DNA from: UBA9659 sp965208605
GTDB lineage: Bacteria > Pseudomonadota > Gammaproteobacteria > Pseudomonadales > Azotimanducaceae
Assembly: GCA_965208605.1 (NCBI GenBank)
Contig: OZ242345.1
Location: 496,001-560,000, forward strand
DNA length: 64,000 bases
Direction of reading: 5' to 3'
Part shown: positions 61,884 through 64,000 of the stretch, piece by piece
How positions within the stretch are numbered: the first letter of the stretch is position 1
Layout of the letters: the number at the start of each line of letters is the position of its first letter
The notes under the pieces: model-generated
Databases searched by the model: none
Seen by the model: the letters and a program-made list of their open reading frames with translations, nothing else
What the model was told of the DNA's origin: nothing
Program-made: the position numbers and the translations under genes

Positions 61884-61948
61884 CCGCACTAATTAACCGT
61901 ACTAATTAGCCGCACTAATTAACCGCACTAATTAACCGCACTAATTAA
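61884..61948. repeat. Five 13-nt tandem repeats across the symporter stop codon
   Basis: CCGCACTAATTAA occurs at 61884, 61910, 61923 and 61936; the second unit is CCGTACTAATTAG (61897). The stop codon of the minus-strand gene (61941-61943) is in the last unit. It fills the space after the porin gene. Confidence 0.95.
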
Positions 61949-63359
61949 CTAATCCGCGGGGTTTTGATCCCAGGAAAACAATCACCGCGCCGAGTACAAA
62001 GGGTAGCAAACGCTCGGCAAGGTCGCCGATAGTATTCGGCAAGAGATACAACAACACCGAGCTCAGAAAACCCACCAAGATTGCCGAAAGGGCAACCCTT
62101 GGCGGTATCTCCCGGCCCGCGAGTCGGCAAAATACCAAAGGCCCAAAAGCCGCCCCCAGGGCCGCCCAGGCAAAGAGGACTCTGCTAAAAATAGTGGCCG
62201 GTATGTACAGCGACAGGAGCACCGCCAGAGCAGTGAGCAGGGCGATGACCAGGCGCGAGATGAGTAGTATGCGCTGCGGATGCCTTTGCCCCAGTCCCAG
62301 ATCCTCGGTAACAGTTGCCCCGCCCACTAACAACTGACTGTCAGCCGTTGACATGATCGCTGAGAGGACGGCCGCCAGGACCAGGGCACCCAGAGTAGCC
62401 GGTAGCAGATGTTCAGCGACCAGGAAAAAGAGCGTTTCACTGTTGTCAATGCTCGGGAAGAGCACCCGCCCCGCAAGACCCACAAAAAACATCCCACTAA
62501 ATACAATCAAAAACCAGACGCTTGCCAAGCCCCTTGCCCAACGCAGGGCAGCGTCATCCCGCAGTGCCATAAAACGCACCATAAGATGCGGCTGCCCAAA
62601 AGTACCCAGCGAGATTGCCAAGCCACCCAGGATAAAACCCAGACCCAGGAGACCGGCATTGCCTGCCGTCCAAGACAGTTGCAGACTATTACCGGAGGCG
62701 ATTAACGCAGTGGTCAAACCCTCCCAGCCCCCCAGGGCCTGCCAAGCGGCGACCGGCAGGAGCAGGGCAATGGTCATCATCAGCATCCCCTGTATCGTAT
62801 CGGTGACACTCACCGCCCAGAAGCCACCCAGCAGGGTGTAAATCATCACAATCGCACCACCGAGCAGAATGGATTCCGGGACGCTCAGTGAAAATGCAGT
62901 GGTGAAGGTATTGCCGACCCCTTGAAATTGCGCCGCGATGTAAAACACAAAGGAAAACAACACAATCAGCGAGGCAACCCAGATAATCGCTAGCCGCCAG
63001 TAGCCCCTGGTGCCATGCGCGACCAAACCAGTGAGCGTCAGGAGGGCATGCCGGCGACTGTAGGCGCGCAGCCGCGGCGCAATCCAATGCCAGGCGACCA
63101 ACATTCCCAAGACAGAACCCACAGACACCCAGAGCGCACCTAGACCAATGGTATACACCAGCCCGGTAAAACCAAGCAGCACCCAGGCCGATGAAGAACT
63201 TGCTGAATAACTGAATGCTGCAACGAAGGGTCCCAGACTGCGTCCAGCGAGGAAAAAATCTACCTCACTTTGAGACCGTCGCCGCGCCCAGAAGCCGATA
63301 CCCAGCAAACATGCCTGGTAGGCAATCAAGATGACTAGCGTTAAGGCAGACTGCGTCAT
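61941..63359 (-). CDS. Sodium/solute symporter, PutP-like
   Basis: A 472-residue SSS-family transporter with 12-13 helices. DFFLAGRSLGPFVAAFSYSASSSSAWVLLGFTG contains the sodium-site residues, and LIILVV-type helices surround AAVLSAIMSTADSQLLVGGATVTEDL, the PutP signature. Proline is the likely substrate by similarity, but others (pantothenate, choline) use related proteins. The ATG lies in an 11-nt near-duplicate (GATCGCTTATT, GACCGCTTATG). It is in the same direction as ilvC, 55 nt downstream of it. Confidence 0.9.
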   Translation of the reverse strand: MTQSALTLVILIAYQACLLGIGFWARRRSQSEVDFFLAGRSLGPFVAAFSYSASSSSAWVLLGFTGLVYTIGLGALWVSVGSVLGMLVAWHWIAPRLRAYSRRHALLTLTGLVAHGTRGYWRLAIIWVASLIVLFSFVFYIAAQFQGVGNTFTTAFSLSVPESILLGGAIVMIYTLLGGFWAVSVTDTIQGMLMMTIALLLPVAAWQALGGWEGLTTALIASGNSLQLSWTAGNAGLLGLGFILGGLAISLGTFGQPHLMVRFMALRDDAALRWARGLASVWFLIVFSGMFFVGLAGRVLFPSIDNSETLFFLVAEHLLPATLGALVLAAVLSAIMSTADSQLLVGGATVTEDLGLGQRHPQRILLISRLVIALLTALAVLLSLYIPATIFSRVLFAWAALGAAFGPLVFCRLAGREIPPRVALSAILVGFLSSVLLYLLPNTIGDLAERLLPFVLGAVIVFLGSKPRGLVN

Positions 63360-63414
63360 GCTATTTGATCGCTTATTGACCGCTTATGGAACCAGGCTGC
63401 AAAGGATAAGCCGG

Positions 63415-64000
63415 CTAGACGATAGACTGCATGCCGCTCATAAAAGCACGCAACTCTTGACCCACCAGTTCCACCTCATGGTTGCGTATAGCGGCATTGA
63501 CTTCTATCAAGCGGCGATTGTCCACACTGTTATCATTGAGACCCAGCCCTCTGCCAATCACCTCAGTATCTTGCGCTGCCATAAAATCTTCTAGCAGGGG
63601 CACGCAGGCATGATTAAAAAGATAGCAACCATATTCGGCAGTGTCAGAAATAATACGATTCATTTCAAAGAGTTTTTCCCGAGCCAGCAGGTTGGCAATG
63701 AGGGGCGTCTCGTGGAGGGATTCGTAATAGGCAGACTCTGCCTTAATACCGGTCGCTGTCATGACTTCATAGGCAAGTTCAACACCCGCCTTAATCATGG
63801 CCACCATCAATATGCCATGCTCGAAAAAATCCTGTTCGCCGACTTCTTGCTCGCTGCTCGCGGTCATCTCAAAAGACGTTCTACTTGTTGCTTCACGCCA
63901 GCCCAGCAGCTGCTGATCATCATTGCGCCAATCTTCCATCATCCGGGCGGAAAAGGCACCCGTCATAATGTCGTCCATGTGCTTTTGATACAGCGGTCGC
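63415..64000 (-). CDS. ilvC: Ketol-acid reductoisomerase, C-terminal part
   Basis: About the last 195 residues, entering from beyond the window end. RPLYQKHMDDIMTGAFS, MMEDWRNDDQQLLGWRE and the second knotted domain (ELAYEVMTATGIKAESAYYESLHETPLIANLLAREK, then FNHACVPLLEDFM) show the long, two-lobed type found in E. coli (491 residues). It forms dihydroxy acids in valine and isoleucine synthesis. Confidence 0.95.
   Translation of the reverse strand, partial: RPLYQKHMDDIMTGAFSARMMEDWRNDDQQLLGWREATSRTSFEMTASSEQEVGEQDFFEHGILMVAMIKAGVELAYEVMTATGIKAESAYYESLHETPLIANLLAREKLFEMNRIISDTAEYGCYLFNHACVPLLEDFMAAQDTEVIGRGLGLNDNSVDNRRLIEVNAAIRNHEVELVGQELRAFMSGMQSIV

Overview
The window is about 64 kb of chromosome from an aerobic gammaproteobacterium, probably marine. 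This is inferred from the Pseudomonas-like gene orders sdhCDAB-sucAB-lpd-sucCD, gacA-uvrC-pgsA, yccA-tusDCB and pstSCAB-phoU, from the E. coli-type (long) IlvC and ubiquinone-linked ETF oxidoreductase, and from a two-component pair that looks like the PdsR/PdsS 'proteobacterial dedicated sortase' regulators found mostly in marine species. I cannot place it below class level.

Layout. 1-7 kb: end of hemF, an omega-amidase, an MraY-like transferase, a short-chain dehydrogenase, a predicted selenocysteine-containing redoxin, an alanine/sodium symporter, isovaleryl-CoA dehydrogenase and tRNA-Pro(CGG). 7-18 kb: PdsR/PdsS-like regulators, ahcY, a MoxR ATPase with a VWA partner, and a large TonB-dependent receptor. 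18-30 kb: ETF-QO, DUF1285, a phosphoribosyltransferase, a 2OG-Fe(II)-type oxygenase, a phosphodiesterase with an unannotated 48-residue membrane peptide, an SCP2-type thiolase with its DUF35 partner, a BI-1 protein, tusDCB, DUF4892 and htpG. 30-41 kb: the complete succinate/2-oxoglutarate oxidation cluster. 41-50 kb: a TOTE-type primase-helicase, aldehyde dehydrogenase, mnmH (selU), two acyl-CoA dehydrogenases and pgsA. 50-64 kb: a cysteine-rich peptide, uvrC, gacA, glutaryl-CoA dehydrogenase, a MerR/TPR protein, the phosphate transport operon, a porin, a sodium/solute symporter and the end of ilvC.

How the genes fit together. Four acyl-CoA dehydrogenases, a thiolase and an SDR feed electrons through ETF-QO and acyl units into the TCA segment encoded here. 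TusBCD passes sulfur to tRNA U34, and MnmH replaces that sulfur with selenium. The same window holds a redoxin whose only interruption is a TGA in the position of the first Cys of a CxxC motif, followed 14 nt later by an SECIS-like hairpin. Together these suggest an active selenophosphate economy.

Two sequence-level themes run through the window. First, intergenic MITE/REP-like elements start with CCGTCATTCTCG, end with its inverse and carry mosaic internal palindromes. Second, short tandem duplications (11-17 nt units, sometimes 24) are very frequent. Outside genes they often sit exactly on stop or start codons. Inside genes their units are multiples of three and make low-complexity linkers, for example 13 pentapeptides in the sensor kinase and eight tetrapeptides in MnmH.
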